From positions 1-24,939 of the forward strand of contig JAKMFG010000263.1 in assembly GCA_022425565.1 (NCBI GenBank): a DNA stretch of 24,939 bases. The letters run 5' to 3'. A program made the position numbers and the translations under genes. The notes under the pieces were generated by a model, which was not told the DNA's origin, did not search any database, and worked only from the letters and a program-made list of their open reading frames with translations. Below are positions 1 to 8,734 of the stretch, in pieces. Source of the DNA: Alphaproteobacteria bacterium (GTDB lineage Bacteria > Pseudomonadota > Alphaproteobacteria > Puniceispirillales > Puniceispirillaceae). Each line of letters starts with the position of its first letter. Positions within the stretch are counted from its first letter, which is position 1.

Positions 1-463
1 CCGAAACCCGCTGGGTGATAGGATAGCCGTCACGCGCATAGCCGACGGCGGCTGCCAGAATCCGGTCTAGCGGCATGCTGCCATGGTCACGGTTCAACTG
101 GACCCAGGCATCTACCGCGCCGGGTACGGTTACCGCATGCGGTGAATGCCGTTCGATGCTGGTCATGCCCTGTTCCAGCATCCATTCGGAATTCAGCGCC
201 TTGGGCGCGCGTCCCGATCCGTTGAAGGCTGTGATGCTGTCGCCGCCCCCCGGCGAATACAGGCAGAAGCAGTCGCCGCCGATGCCGGTCGATTGCGGCT
301 CGACAACCGCCTGTACGGCGCAGGCAGCAAGCGCTGCGTCCATGGCGTTGCCGCCATCCTGAAGGATACGGACAGCTGCCTGGGTCGACAGGGGATGGGA
401 AGTGCTCGCCATTCCATTCGGAGCGGAAACCGGCGAACGGCCGGGGCTTTGAAGATCACGCAT
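1..463 (-). CDS. Gamma-glutamyltransferase family protein, N-terminal part (partial)
   Basis: The reading frame starts at ATG 461-463 and runs leftward off the window without a stop, so about 154 codons are seen. The N-terminus reads RDLQSPGRSPVSAPNGMAST, then SHPLSTQAAVRILQDGGNAM and GIGGDCFCLYSPGGGDS, the pattern of the start of the large subunit of gamma-glutamyltransferases (gamma-glutamyl transfer or hydrolysis on glutathione-like substrates; Ntn hydrolases that self-cleave). The catalytic threonine lies beyond the window. There is no signal peptide, so this looks like the cytoplasmic subfamily rather than periplasmic Ggt, and the substrate is uncertain. AAGG lies about 12 bases before the ATG. 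It follows the gcv operon on the same strand but is separated from it by a terminator and has its own promoter, so co-regulation by glycine is unlikely. Confidence 0.85.
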   Translation of the reverse strand, partial: MRDLQSPGRSPVSAPNGMASTSHPLSTQAAVRILQDGGNAMDAALAACAVQAVVEPQSTGIGGDCFCLYSPGGGDSITAFNGSGRAPKALNSEWMLEQGMTSIERHSPHAVTVPGAVDAWVQLNRDHGSMPLDRILAAAVGYARDGYPITQRVS

Positions 464-494
464 GTCAGTAAAGGCCTTGGTGTGTGGGAGCCAG

Positions 495-523
495 ATAATA
501 TCGCCAAGCTGTCTGGGCGTAAA
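495..523 (-). promoter_or_regulatory. Candidate sigma70-type promoter of the gamma-glutamyltransferase gene
   Basis: On the minus strand TTTACG (518-523) and TATTAT (495-500, five of six consensus bases) are separated by exactly 17 bases. The predicted transcript start is near 488, giving a leader of about 25 bases before ATG 463. It lies just downstream of the gcv terminator, as expected for an independent unit. Confidence 0.5.
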
Positions 524-532
524 TATCCGCTG

Positions 533-565
533 AAAAAAGAGGGCTTACCATATTGGCACACCCTC
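533..565 (-). terminator. Rho-independent terminator after gcvP
   Basis: On the minus strand GAGGG (561-565) and CCCTC (539-543) form a stem with an inner CCA/TGG pairing, followed directly by six T (533-538). It sits 31 bases past the gcvP stop and reads in the gcv direction. Confidence 0.6.
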
Positions 566-595
566 GATTGTGATTTGTGCGATGAGAGGCCGGCG

Positions 596-3457
596 CTATT
601 CCGCGGCAGCCTCCCATTCATCGATGCTGGGGCAACTGCAGATCAGGTTGCGGTCGCCAAAGGCGTTGTCGACGCGGCTGACCGGTGGCCAGTACTTGTT
701 GGCCTGGCTGTTGCCATCGGGGTTGGCTGCCTGTTCGCGGCTGTAGGGGTGCGTCCAGTCATCCTGCATCAGGTCGGCCGCGGTATGCGGCGCGTTCACC
801 AGCGGGTTGTCATCCGCCGGCCAGGTGCCGTTCTCGACTTTCTCGACCTCAGCGGCGATGGCAAGCATCGCATCACAGAACCTGTCGACCTCGGCAATCG
901 ATTCTGATTCCGTCGGTTCGATCATCAGTGTTCCGGCCACCGGGAAAGACATGGTTGGTGCGTGGAAGCCAAAATCGATCAGTCGCTTGGCAATATCCTC
1001 ATTGGAAATGCCGCTGCGATCCTGAATGCCGCGAATGTCGATGATGCATTCATGCGCCACCCGTCCCCTGGCACCGGTGTATAGCACCGGATAGTGCGAC
1101 TTCAGTCGCGCCGCCATGTAGTTGGCGGACAGGATCGCCACTGAAGTGGCGTCCATCAGGCCGACTGTTCCCATCATCCTGATATAGGCATAGGTGATCG
1201 GAAGAATGCCTGCCGAGCCGAAAGGTGCGGCGCTGACCGCGCCCTCACCATCGAGTGGCGAGCCCGGAAGGAAGGGTGCCAGATGTGCGGCGACACCGAT
1301 CGGGCCGACGCCCGGGCCGCCACCGCCATGCGGGATGCAGAAGGTCTTGTGAAGGTTCAGGTGGCTGACATCGGCGCCGAACTGCGGTGGCGCGCAATGC
1401 CCGACCAGGGCGTTGAGGTTGGCTCCGTCGACATATACTTGGCCGCCCGCCTCGTGAACGATGTCACAAAGCTCGGCGATCGATTCCTCGAACACGCCAT
1501 GGGTCGAGGGATAGGTCACCATAATCGCCGACAGCGCATCGCGGTGCGTCTCGGTCTTATCCTTCAGGTCGACCATATCGACATTGCCGTCATCATCGCA
1601 TTTCACGACCACGACCTTCATGCCTGCCATTGCGGCCGATGCCGGGTTGGTGCCATGTGCCGATTGCGGGATCAGGCACACATTGCGGTGGTCCTCGCCA
1701 CGCGACTGGTGATAGCGGGCAATCGCCATCAGGCCGGCAAACTCGCCCTGCGATCCGGCGTTCGGCTGCAGCGATACGGCCGCATAGCCGGTACAGTCGG
1801 CGAGCATCTCCTCGAGACGGGTGATCATCTCGGCATAGCCTTTTGCCTGATCGACCGGGGCATAGGGGTGAATCCGCGCGAATTCCGGCCAGGTCACCGG
1901 GATCATCTCGGCGGTGGCGTTCAGCTTCATGGTGCAGGATCCAAGCGGGATCATGCAGCGGTCGAGCGCCAGGTCGCGGTCGGCGAGACTGCGCATGTAA
2001 CGCAGCATCTCGGTCTCGGTCCGGTAGCGGTGGAACACCGGCTGGTGCATGAACCCGCCCTTGCGGGACAGCGATGCCGGAATAGAAGAGGCTGCCTGTT
2101 CTGGGCTGCCGGCACCAAGCGCGCCCAGCAGCGATTCCAGCACCGCCTCGGTGCTGGTCTCATCAAAGCTCGCCGCGATCGCACCCTCCAGTGGGCGAAG
2201 ATTGATCCCGGCTTCCAGCGCTGCCGCGACGAGTGCATCACGGTCGTCCGCCGCCTCGATGGTGACGGTGTCGAAGAAGCTGTCATGCCGCACTGTGCGG
2301 CCGGCGGCACGCATCGCCGCGGCAAAGCGGCAAGCCATGCCATGGGCATGACCGGCGATCCGGGTCAGCCCTTCAGGGCCGTGCCACAAGCCGTAAAATC
2401 CGGCCATCACCGCAAGCAGGACCTGTGCGGTGCAGATGTTCGAGGTAGCCTTTTCGCGGCGGATATGCTGCTCGCGTGTCTGCAGGGCAAGACGATATGC
2501 CATACGCCCGCCGCTGTCCTGGCTGACGCCGACAAGCCGTCCCGGGATCGCGCGTTGATGCGCCGTGCGGCAGGCAAAGAAGGCGGCATGCGGCCCGCCA
2601 TAGCCGAAGGGCACGCCAAATCTCTGCGCCGAGCCGAGAACCATGTCGGCCCCCAGTGCGCCCGGGGATTCGATCGTTGTCAGTGCCAGCAGGTCGCTTG
2701 CCACGATGGCAAGGCCGCCAGCAGCCTTTACGGCTTCGATCTCCGGCTTGATGTCGCGCACTTCGCCGCCACTGGCTGGATAGCTGATCAATGCGCCGAA
2801 ACATCCCTCGCCATAGGGCTCGGTTGTCGGGCGGATATCAATCTCGATGCCGATCGGCTCGGCCCGCGTGCGCAGTACAGCAATGGTCTGCGGATGCGTA
2901 TCGGGATCGACCCGGAAGGTGCTGGCCTTGGCCCGGTTCGCGCGAAACGCCATCGCCATGCCCTCGGCGGCGGCTGTCGCCTCGTCGAGCAGCGAGCCGT
3001 TCGCGATATCCATGCCGGTCAGCTCCAGCACCATTGTCTGGAAATTCAGAATGGCTTCGAGCCGGCCTTGCGAGATTTCCGGCTGGTAGGGCGTATAGGC
3101 CGTGTACCAGGCTGGGTTCTCCAACACGTTGCGCAGGATCACCGGCGGGGTGTGGCAGTCGTAATAACCCATGCCGATCATCGAGGTGACGATCTGGTTC
3201 CGTCCGGCGATGGCGCGCATTTCGTCCAGCACCTCGGCCTCGGACAGCGGTGCGCCGATCTTCATCTGGTCACTGCGGCGGATATTGGCAGGAATAACCT
3301 CGTCGAGAAGCTCGGGAACAGACTTGATCCCGAGTGTCGACAGCATGGTTGTCACATCATGCTGGTTCAGCCCGATATGTCGGGTCGAAAAAGCTGCCTG
3401 CGGTGTCGAACCGGCGGTCGCGCCGGTCTCTCCAAATCCTGCTTCCAGTGGTGACAT
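596..3457 (-). CDS. gcvP: Glycine dehydrogenase (decarboxylating), P-protein
   Basis: 953 residues, the usual length of a single-chain P-protein (not the split GcvPA/GcvPB form). It is the PLP enzyme that decarboxylates glycine and passes the aminomethyl group to lipoylated GcvH in the cytoplasmic glycine cleavage system. The PLP-lysine motif [17 protein letters not shown] is present with Lys704; the N-terminal half has the family blocks [18 protein letters not shown] (about 94-110) and [12 protein letters not shown] (about 121-132), and the C-terminal half carries [10 protein letters not shown] (504-513). Start ATG 3455-3457 is preceded by AAGGAG. It is the last gene of gcvT-gcvH-gcvP, 133 bases after gcvH, and is followed by a terminator. 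The long open frames on the opposite strand are shadows. Confidence 0.97.
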   Translation of the reverse strand: MSPLEAGFGETGATAGSTPQAAFSTRHIGLNQHDVTTMLSTLGIKSVPELLDEVIPANIRRSDQMKIGAPLSEAEVLDEMRAIAGRNQIVTSMIGMGYYDCHTPPVILRNVLENPAWYTAYTPYQPEISQGRLEAILNFQTMVLELTGMDIANGSLLDEATAAAEGMAMAFRANRAKASTFRVDPDTHPQTIAVLRTRAEPIGIEIDIRPTTEPYGEGCFGALISYPASGGEVRDIKPEIEAVKAAGGLAIVASDLLALTTIESPGALGADMVLGSAQRFGVPFGYGGPHAAFFACRTAHQRAIPGRLVGVSQDSGGRMAYRLALQTREQHIRREKATSNICTAQVLLAVMAGFYGLWHGPEGLTRIAGHAHGMACRFAAAMRAAGRTVRHDSFFDTVTIEAADDRDALVAAALEAGINLRPLEGAIAASFDETSTEAVLESLLGALGAGSPEQAASSIPASLSRKGGFMHQPVFHRYRTETEMLRYMRSLADRDLALDRCMIPLGSCTMKLNATAEMIPVTWPEFARIHPYAPVDQAKGYAEMITRLEEMLADCTGYAAVSLQPNAGSQGEFAGLMAIARYHQSRGEDHRNVCLIPQSAHGTNPASAAMAGMKVVVVKCDDDGNVDMVDLKDKTETHRDALSAIMVTYPSTHGVFEESIAELCDIVHEAGGQVYVDGANLNALVGHCAPPQFGADVSHLNLHKTFCIPHGGGGPGVGPIGVAAHLAPFLPGSPLDGEGAVSAAPFGSAGILPITYAYIRMMGTVGLMDATSVAILSANYMAARLKSHYPVLYTGARGRVAHECIIDIRGIQDRSGISNEDIAKRLIDFGFHAPTMSFPVAGTLMIEPTESESIAEVDRFCDAMLAIAAEVEKVENGTWPADDNPLVNAPHTAADLMQDDWTHPYSREQAANPDGNSQANKYWPPVSRVDNAFGDRNLICSCPSIDEWEAAAE

Positions 3458-3543
3458 GTTACGTCTCCTTTGCTTTTATCCGCGCCGGTGGCACCCGGCC
3501 TTGTCACGCGTTCCGTCCGGTTTCCCGGTCTGTCTTTCGGGCT

Positions 3544-3577
3544 GGCGGCGGGGGCCGCCCGGGACGTCAGCCGTCCC
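3544..3577 (-). other. Two adjacent GC-rich hairpins between gcvH and gcvP
   Basis: In the 133-base gcvH-gcvP gap, arms GGCGGC (3544-3549) and GCCGCC (3554-3559) form one hairpin, and GGGAC (3561-3565) with GTCCC (3573-3577) form a second right next to it. No T-run follows on the minus strand, so a classical terminator is not supported. They could limit read-through or protect the upstream gcvT-gcvH message from 3' decay. The structure is seen; the role is inference. Confidence 0.35.
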
Positions 3578-3590
3578 GTTCGCCGGCTGG

Positions 3591-3953
3591 TCAGGCGATC
3601 ATCGCCTTGTAGGCATCCTCATCCATCATCTCGTCGAGCTCGCCGGCATTGTCGACCTTGATCTTGAACAGCCAGCAATCATGCGCCCGCTCAGGGGTGA
3701 TCGATGACAAATCGTCGAGAAGGGCCTCGTTCACCTCGGTGATCTCGCCGCTTGCCGGGCTGTAAATGTCGGATGCTGCCTTCACCGATTCGAACACGGC
3801 GACTGAGTCGCCCTTCGAGACCGAGCCTCCAGCTTCGGGCAGTTCGACAAACACGATGTCGCCAAGCTGTTCGATGGCGTGTGGCGAGATGCCGACACTG
3901 CCGGTATCGCCATCCAGATTGATCCATTCATGGTCTTCGGTGTAACGCAGCAT
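3591..3953 (-). CDS. gcvH: Glycine cleavage system H protein
   Basis: 120 residues, typical length. It carries the lipoyl arm that shuttles the aminomethyl intermediate between GcvP and GcvT. The lipoylation motif VAVFESVKAASDIYSP is present with Lys58 as the modified residue; the N-terminal YTEDHEWINLDGD is also typical. Start ATG 3951-3953 has a strong ribosome binding site (AGAAGGAG) in the 21-base gap after gcvT. Second gene of the riboswitch-controlled gcv operon. Confidence 0.97.
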   Translation of the reverse strand: MLRYTEDHEWINLDGDTGSVGISPHAIEQLGDIVFVELPEAGGSVSKGDSVAVFESVKAASDIYSPASGEITEVNEALLDDLSSITPERAHDCWLFKIKVDNAGELDEMMDEDAYKAMIA

Positions 3954-3974
3954 CTTTGCTCTCCTTCTAAGCTG

Positions 3975-5081
3975 TCATCCACGGATATAACGGTGCGGCA
4001 CCAGCGGCAGCGCCGTGGTGACAACCGGGGTCTCGCGGCCGCGCACCACGGCCATGATTTCAGTGCCGGGGGTGGCAAGTGCGGCGTCGACGAAGCCGAG
4101 CGCGGCCGGCGCATCAAGGCTTGGTGCAAACCCGCCCGATGTGACTTGGCCCACAATATTGCCATCCAGTGCCAGCTCGGCGCCATCGCGCACCGGCCTT
4201 CCACCGCGTGGCAGCAAGCCTGTCAGCACGCGTGGTGCACCATTGGTGAAATCCTGCAGGATCGGTCCGGCTCCCGGGAAATCCGCCGCTTCACGGCGCC
4301 GCTTCGACAGGGCGAAACGCAGTCCGGCAGCTACCGGATTGATCGTCTCGTCGAGCTCATGTCCCCAGAGCGGAAGCCCGGCCTCAAGACGCAACGTGTC
4401 GCGGGCGCCGAGCCCGACAAGGCTGACGTCATCATCGGCGACAAGCCGTTCGGCAAGCGCCTGTGCTGCTTCGGCAGGCATGGAAATCTCGAAGCCGTCC
4501 TCGCCCGTATAGCCGGACCGGGTGATGATGCAGGGGATGCCGGCAATGTCGAAATGGCCTACCTGCATGAAGAAGAAACCGTCGAGATCGACTCCGAGCC
4601 GGGTCAGTACGTCCGGTGCGGCGGGTCCCTGAACAGCGAGAAGAGCACGCTCACGGCGCACCGTCATATCGACGCCGCTGGCCAGATTCGCCTCGAGATG
4701 GGCAATGTCGTGGTCGGCGCGGCCGGCATTCACCACCAGCTGAAGCATGCCGTCGAGCCGCGCGATCATCAGATCGTCGAGCACACCGCCGGTCTCGTTC
4801 AGGAACATGGAATAGCGCACCCGCCCCTCGGCAATGCCGGCGACGTCAGTCGGTGTCAGTGCCTCGAGCATGGCATCGGCATTGTCACCCGACAGCCAGA
4901 CCTGAGCCATGTGCGACACGTCGAACAGCCCGGCGGCGTTGCGGGTGGCCAGATGTTCGGCCTTGATCCCGTCGGCATACTGGACCGGCATGTTCCAGCC
5001 GGCAAAAGGCACCATGCGCGCGCCATGCGCGACGTGGAAATCCGCCAGTGCCGTTTCGTGAAGAGGGGAGTTGGTCTCCAC
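3975..5081 (-). CDS. gcvT: Aminomethyltransferase, glycine cleavage T protein
   Basis: 368 residues from the start chosen here. It transfers the methylene unit from the H protein to tetrahydrofolate, releasing ammonia. Family motifs include [13 protein letters not shown] near the N-terminus, [10 protein letters not shown], and [12 protein letters not shown] in the folate-binding region. I chose GTG at 5079-5081 because AGGAG lies seven bases upstream (5089-5093). A longer frame could open at TTG 5127-5129, but that codon lies inside the leader hairpin of the riboswitch and has no ribosome binding site. First gene of the gcv operon; the leader carries a glycine riboswitch, so expression should respond to glycine. 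Confidence 0.95.
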   Translation of the reverse strand: METNSPLHETALADFHVAHGARMVPFAGWNMPVQYADGIKAEHLATRNAAGLFDVSHMAQVWLSGDNADAMLEALTPTDVAGIAEGRVRYSMFLNETGGVLDDLMIARLDGMLQLVVNAGRADHDIAHLEANLASGVDMTVRRERALLAVQGPAAPDVLTRLGVDLDGFFFMQVGHFDIAGIPCIITRSGYTGEDGFEISMPAEAAQALAERLVADDDVSLVGLGARDTLRLEAGLPLWGHELDETINPVAAGLRFALSKRRREAADFPGAGPILQDFTNGAPRVLTGLLPRGGRPVRDGAELALDGNIVGQVTSGGFAPSLDAPAALGFVDAALATPGTEIMAVVRGRETPVVTTALPLVPHRYIRG

Positions 5082-5088
5082 GGGGTGT

Positions 5089-5093
5089 CTCCT
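5089..5093 (-). promoter_or_regulatory. Ribosome binding site deciding the gcvT start
   Basis: AGGAG on the minus strand, seven bases before GTG 5079-5081. This supports a GTG start and excludes the TTG 48 bases upstream. It lies downstream of the leader hairpin and is therefore free when transcription reads through. Confidence 0.7.
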
Positions 5094-5106
5094 GTTCAAA
5101 CGCGTC

Positions 5107-5147
5107 AAAAGGGCATTCGGATTGTCCAAACCGGATTGTCCGAATGC
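5107..5147 (-). terminator. Terminator-like hairpin of the glycine riboswitch expression platform
   Basis: On the minus strand GCATTCGGA (5139-5147) pairs with TCCGAATGC (5113-5121), with an inner TCC/GGA pairing across a CAA/CAA internal loop, followed by CCTTTT. The hairpin begins directly after the closing strand of the second aptamer. Its base can be extended by pairing GG of the aptamer P1 strand with CC before the T-run, which would make terminator and closed aptamer compete. The T-run is short, so a partly translational mechanism is not excluded. Confidence 0.55.
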
Positions 5148-5350
5148 GCCCTCTCTGTCGTCGAACCTGAGAGATTTCCCGCCTTACATCCTTGCCGGAT
5201 GCCGTTTCAGGCGGCTTTCCCCGTCGGTGGGCACAGCCGTGCCGCTTTCCAGAGTGCTCACAATGTAGAGTACGGGTACCTGAGAGTTTCCCGGGCGGTT
5301 GCTCCTTCGGTGGTTGCGACGTGTTTTTGCCGCAACGCTCTCCCCCACAC
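5148..5350 (-). promoter_or_regulatory. Tandem glycine riboswitch (two aptamers) upstream of gcvT
   Basis: Read on the minus strand, the first aptamer has GAGAGC, a hairpin with GTTGCG/CGCAAC arms, the core CACCGAAGGAGCAA, and GGGAAACTCTCAGGTACC. A second copy follows with CACTCTGG, the core CACCGACGGGGAAAGCC, then GGGAAATCTCTCAGGTTCG and CAGAGAGGG closing P1. Two aptamers in series before gcvT is the known arrangement of this riboswitch class, which usually turns gcv expression on when glycine is plentiful. The boundaries are approximate. Confidence 0.92.
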
Positions 5351-5359
5351 TGTATCGAG

Positions 5360-5387
5360 CGTCGTGATGATATGTATTGTCACGACG
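5360..5387. repeat. Perfect 8-bp inverted repeat overlapping the gcv promoter
   Basis: CGTCGTGA at 5360-5367 and TCACGACG at 5380-5387 are exact reverse complements with a 12-base spacer. The pair covers the predicted -10 region and part of the spacer of the gcvT promoter, so it is placed like an operator for a dimeric DNA-binding protein. No protein is identified. Confidence 0.5.
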
Positions 5388-5395
5388 ATGTGCAA
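5367..5395 (-). promoter_or_regulatory. Candidate promoter of the gcvTHP operon
   Basis: On the minus strand TTGCAC (5390-5395) and TATCAT (5367-5372, five of six consensus bases) are 17 bases apart. Predicted start near 5360 would place the riboswitch at the very beginning of the transcript. An alternative -35, TTGACC, lies a few bases further upstream but matches a poorer -10 (AATACA). Confidence 0.5.
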
Positions 5396-5416
5396 GGTCA
5401 AAGACCTCACAACGTC

Positions 5417-5467
5417 GTGAATGGGCATTAGGCGTGAATGGGCATAAGGCGTGAATGGGCATTAGGC
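5417..5467. repeat. 17-bp tandem repeat, three copies
   Basis: The unit GTGAATGGGCATTAGGC occurs at 5417-5433, 5434-5450 (one change, ATAA for ATTA) and 5451-5467. It lies in the divergent gap between the gcv promoter and the oligoendopeptidase gene, outside any gene. Function unknown. The rest of the gap to 5588 shows only a weak promoter-like pair (TTGCGG and CATATC, 17 bases apart) that I do not call. Confidence 0.85.
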
Positions 5468-5588
5468 GCGGCATCCGGTCCCAGGCTCCGGATTCGATTT
5501 TGCCGCTTGCGGCGACCCGGCCCTGACCCCATATCGGGAATGCAGCGGGCGAAGGCGCACGACAGCTGCGAAACATGCGGAGAAAGCC

Positions 5589-7367
5589 ATGCCTGACAGC
5601 TGCCCCACCTGGGACCTGACAGATCTTTACGCCGACATCGGCGATGCCTCGATCAAGGCGGATATTGAAGCCTGTCGGGAGTCGGCAAACGGGCTAGCCG
5701 CAACCTGGCGTGGCAAACTCGAGACGGCCGAGGGTGCCGAGCTGGCCGCCGTCATCACCGAATATGAGCGCATCACCGAAATCCTCGGTAAAGCGGCAAG
5801 CCACGCGCAGCTGGAATTCGCTGCCAATACCACAGATCCTGACATCGCAAGGCATCACCAGTCGATTCGCGAGGCTGGAGCCGAGATCGGCGCGGACCTG
5901 CTGTTCATCGAGCTTGAGCTGGCGCGCCTGCCGCAGATTAAAATGGATGCGCTTCTCGAGGTGCCGGCATTGTCGCATTGGGCGCCATGGCTTCGCCGTG
6001 TACGCGCCTGGGCACCGCATATGCTTGCCCCCGACATGGAACGCATGCTTGCCGAACGCGCGCCAAGCGGGCGCGGCGCCTGGGTCAGGCTGTTCGACGA
6101 GACTGCGGCGTCGCTGCGATTCCCGTTCCGTGGAACTGATGTCACCGAGGCGGAAATCCTGAATTCACTGTCCAGCGCGGATGCCGAGGAACGCCGCGAG
6201 GCGGGTGCCTCGCTATCGTCGGTCATGGGTGCGAACCAGCGGCTGTTGTCGCTGGTGCTGAACACCATCGCCAAGGACAAGGAGGTCGAGGACCGCTGGC
6301 GTGGCTTTGCGCGGCCGGTTGCCTCGCGCAATCTCGATAATGACGTCGATGACGAAACGGTCGATGCGCTGGTCAGCGCCGTCGATTCCCGCAATGTCGA
6401 TCTGGCGCATCGCTATTACCGGCTGAAGGCGGGCTGGATGGGCGGCGAGACCATTGACTGGTGGGACCGCAACGCACCGCTTCCCGATGATGATGACCGG
6501 TCCTTTACCTGGGAGGAGGCCGAACGTCTTGTGCTTGACAGCTTTGCCGGGTTCGACCCGAAGATGGCCGAGCTTGCCGAGCCGTTTTTTGCCCGTAACT
6601 GGATTGATGCGGCGCCGCGCGCCGGAAAAAGCTCGGGTGCCTTTTCGCATCCGGTCACACCATCTGCCCATCCCTATATCCTGATGAATTTCTCCGGCAA
6701 GTCGCGCGATGTGATGACGCTGGCGCACGAGATGGGGCATGGCATCCACCAGTGCCTTGCCGCCGACCAGGGTTATCTGATGTCGGACACGCCGCTGACG
6801 CTGGCTGAGACAGCCTCGGTCTTTGCCGAGATGCTGACCTTCCGCAAGCTGGTCGACAGTACCGATGATGCCGGCGTGCGCCGCCGGCTTCTCGCAGGCA
6901 AGGTCGAGGATATGCTGAACACCGTCGTGCGACAGGTGGCGTTCCATAATTTTGAGACACGCCTCCATGAGAGCCGCCGCACCGCCGAGCTGACGGCCGA
7001 GGAAATCTCTGACATCTGGATGGATACGCAGCGTGCGGCACTGGGTCCGGCAGTGAAAACAGGCGACGATTACCGCCCGATCTGGGGATATGTGCCGCAT
7101 TTCGTGCATACGCCGTTCTATGTCTATGCCTATGCATTCGGCGATTGTCTGGTGAACGCGCTGTGGCAGAGCTATGCCGGAGCGAGGGATGCGGGAAGCA
7201 CGGATGGATTTGTCGCAAGCTATCGTGAGCTTCTGTGTGCCGGCGGCACCGAACGTTACGACGTGGCGTTGCAGCGTTTCGGCCTCAATCCGCGGGACCC
7301 GGCCTTCTGGTCGATGGGTCTCGATATGATCTCGGGCATGATCGACGAGCTGGAGGGCCTTTCCTGA
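5589..7367 (+). CDS. M3-family oligoendopeptidase (PepF-like)
   Basis: 592 residues, near the usual 600 of bacterial M3B oligoendopeptidases, which are cytoplasmic zinc metallopeptidases cutting short peptides. The zinc motif HEMGH is at 380-384 (LAHEMGHGIHQ) and Glu407 in LAETASVFAEM is the likely third ligand; the preceding SGAFSHPVTPSAHPYILMNF (349-368) block and the C-terminal HFVHTPFYVYAYAFG block are typical of the family. No signal peptide. ATG 5589 has GGAGA six bases upstream. Its stop TGA shares one base with the ATG of the ABC1 kinase gene, so the two are probably translated in a coupled way. The physiological peptide substrates cannot be told from sequence. Confidence 0.93.
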   Translation: MPDSCPTWDLTDLYADIGDASIKADIEACRESANGLAATWRGKLETAEGAELAAVITEYERITEILGKAASHAQLEFAANTTDPDIARHHQSIREAGAEIGADLLFIELELARLPQIKMDALLEVPALSHWAPWLRRVRAWAPHMLAPDMERMLAERAPSGRGAWVRLFDETAASLRFPFRGTDVTEAEILNSLSSADAEERREAGASLSSVMGANQRLLSLVLNTIAKDKEVEDRWRGFARPVASRNLDNDVDDETVDALVSAVDSRNVDLAHRYYRLKAGWMGGETIDWWDRNAPLPDDDDRSFTWEEAERLVLDSFAGFDPKMAELAEPFFARNWIDAAPRAGKSSGAFSHPVTPSAHPYILMNFSGKSRDVMTLAHEMGHGIHQCLAADQGYLMSDTPLTLAETASVFAEMLTFRKLVDSTDDAGVRRRLLAGKVEDMLNTVVRQVAFHNFETRLHESRRTAELTAEEISDIWMDTQRAALGPAVKTGDDYRPIWGYVPHFVHTPFYVYAYAFGDCLVNALWQSYAGARDAGSTDGFVASYRELLCAGGTERYDVALQRFGLNPRDPAFWSMGLDMISGMIDELEGLS

Positions 7368-8734
7368 TGGCATCGAACGACAATGGCCGCGTCGGTGGCC
7401 GCATCCGCCGCTATGCGCGGGTGACGACGACGATGACCGGGCTTGCCGCGCGCATGGCCGGCGAGCGGTATCTCGGGCTCGAGATCGACCGGTCCAAACA
7501 TGCCGCCGATCTTCGCGACGCACTTGGCGGGCTGAAGGGCCCGATCATGAAGGTGGCGCAGATCCTGTCCACCATCCCCGACGCCCTGCCGCCGGAATAT
7601 GCCGACGAGCTGGCCAGCCTTCAGGCGGATGCGCCGGCCATGGGATGGCTGTTCACGCGCCGCCGCATGGTTGCAGAACTTGGCCCCGACTGGCAGAGCA
7701 AGATCGAGAGTTTTTCGCGCGAGGCGGTTTCGGCGGCCTCGCTTGGGCAGGTTCACAAGGCTGTCGGTCTCGATGGGCGGCAGTTGGCGATGAAGCTGCA
7801 ATATCCCGATATGGCCTCGGCCATTGATGCCGATCTGAACCAGTTGCGTCTCGTGATGCAGCTTTACGAGCGCTATGATTCGGCCATTTCGACGGGTGAT
7901 ATCTATAACGAGCTGTCAGAACGTCTTCGCGAGGAGCTGGATTACCAGCGCGAGGCGGCGAATATGGAGATGTACCGCATCATGCTGGCCGACGAGCCTG
8001 CGGTGCGGCTTCCCGATTATCTGCCGGAGCTGTCGACCGGCCGGCTGCTGACCATGAGCTGGCTCGACGGGACGCGGATCATGCCGTTCCTCGAGACCAA
8101 ACCGTCACAGGAAGTCCGCAACCAGATCGCCGAGAACATGTTCCGGGTCTGGTATGTTCCGTTCTATTTCTACGGTGTGATCCATGGCGACCCGCATCTT
8201 GGCAATTATTCGCTGGATTCGGAAAACCGTGTGAACCTGATGGATTTCGGGTCGATCCGCCTGTTCCGTCCGGCTTTTGTCGGCGGGGTGATCGATTTGT
8301 ATCGCGCGCTTCGTGACAATGACGAGGATCTGGCCGTTCACGCTTATGAAAGCTGGGGATTTCACGGGCTCGACCGCGAGGCGATCGAGGTCCTGAACAT
8401 GTGGGCCGAATTTATCTACGCCCCGCTGCTGGAAGATCGGGTGCGCCCTATTCAGGCGCTCCGCAACGGTTCAGCCGGGCGCGAGCTTGCCGGCAAGGTG
8501 CATGGCGAGCTGAAGCGTATCGGCGGCATTCGCCCGCCACGCGAGTTCGTGTTGATGGACCGTGCCGCCGTCGGGCTTGGATCGGTGTTCATGCATCTCG
8601 GCGCCGAGGTCAACTGGCACAACCTGTTCCATGACCTGATCGACGATTTCGACCGCAACAAGCTGGCGGCACGCCAGAAAGAGGCTGCCGAGAAGGCCGG
8701 CATACCGGCCGAGCTCGTGCAGAAGGTCGACTAG
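7367..8734 (+). CDS. ABC1/UbiB (AarF) family atypical kinase
   Basis: 455 residues from ATG 7367, chosen because GGAGGG lies nine bases upstream and the ATG overlaps the previous stop; an in-frame upstream extension would run back inside the peptidase gene. Family features are visible: K62-V-A-Q65 at the place of the KxGQ signature, the alanine-rich loop VSAASLGQV (121-129) that replaces the glycine-rich loop, Lys143 in LAMKLQYP, the catalytic HGDPHLGN (273-280) and metal-binding DFG (293-295). Related proteins (UbiB, COQ8, AarF) support ubiquinone synthesis or lipid handling through ATPase activity; whether this paralogue does so is inference. Its last four bases overlap pntB tail to tail. 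Confidence 0.92.
   Translation: MASNDNGRVGGRIRRYARVTTTMTGLAARMAGERYLGLEIDRSKHAADLRDALGGLKGPIMKVAQILSTIPDALPPEYADELASLQADAPAMGWLFTRRRMVAELGPDWQSKIESFSREAVSAASLGQVHKAVGLDGRQLAMKLQYPDMASAIDADLNQLRLVMQLYERYDSAISTGDIYNELSERLREELDYQREAANMEMYRIMLADEPAVRLPDYLPELSTGRLLTMSWLDGTRIMPFLETKPSQEVRNQIAENMFRVWYVPFYFYGVIHGDPHLGNYSLDSENRVNLMDFGSIRLFRPAFVGGVIDLYRALRDNDEDLAVHAYESWGFHGLDREAIEVLNMWAEFIYAPLLEDRVRPIQALRNGSAGRELAGKVHGELKRIGGIRPPREFVLMDRAAVGLGSVFMHLGAEVNWHNLFHDLIDDFDRNKLAARQKEAAEKAGIPAELVQKVD

Noticed and set aside
1283..3454. Long plus-strand open frame (723 codons) opposite gcvP
   Set aside because: It is the antisense shadow of gcvP in GC-rich DNA; its translation is rich in His, Arg and Gly with no recognisable domain, and gcvP is certain.
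5127..5129. TTG start for gcvT giving a 384-residue protein
   Set aside because: It lies within the leader hairpin and has no ribosome binding site, whereas GTG 5079-5081 has AGGAG at seven bases.
3879..5420. 513-codon plus-strand open frame opposite gcvT and the riboswitch
   Set aside because: It spans a coding gene, the hairpin and the aptamers on the other strand and has no family motif.
5417..5467. Could the short tandem repeats (also at 17824, 23724, 24764) be a CRISPR array?
   Set aside because: Units are 14-17 bp, directly adjacent without spacers, and no cas gene is present.
6213..7523. 436-codon minus-strand open frame opposite the peptidase gene
   Set aside because: Shadow of the M3 peptidase, whose HEMGH motif and length are clear.
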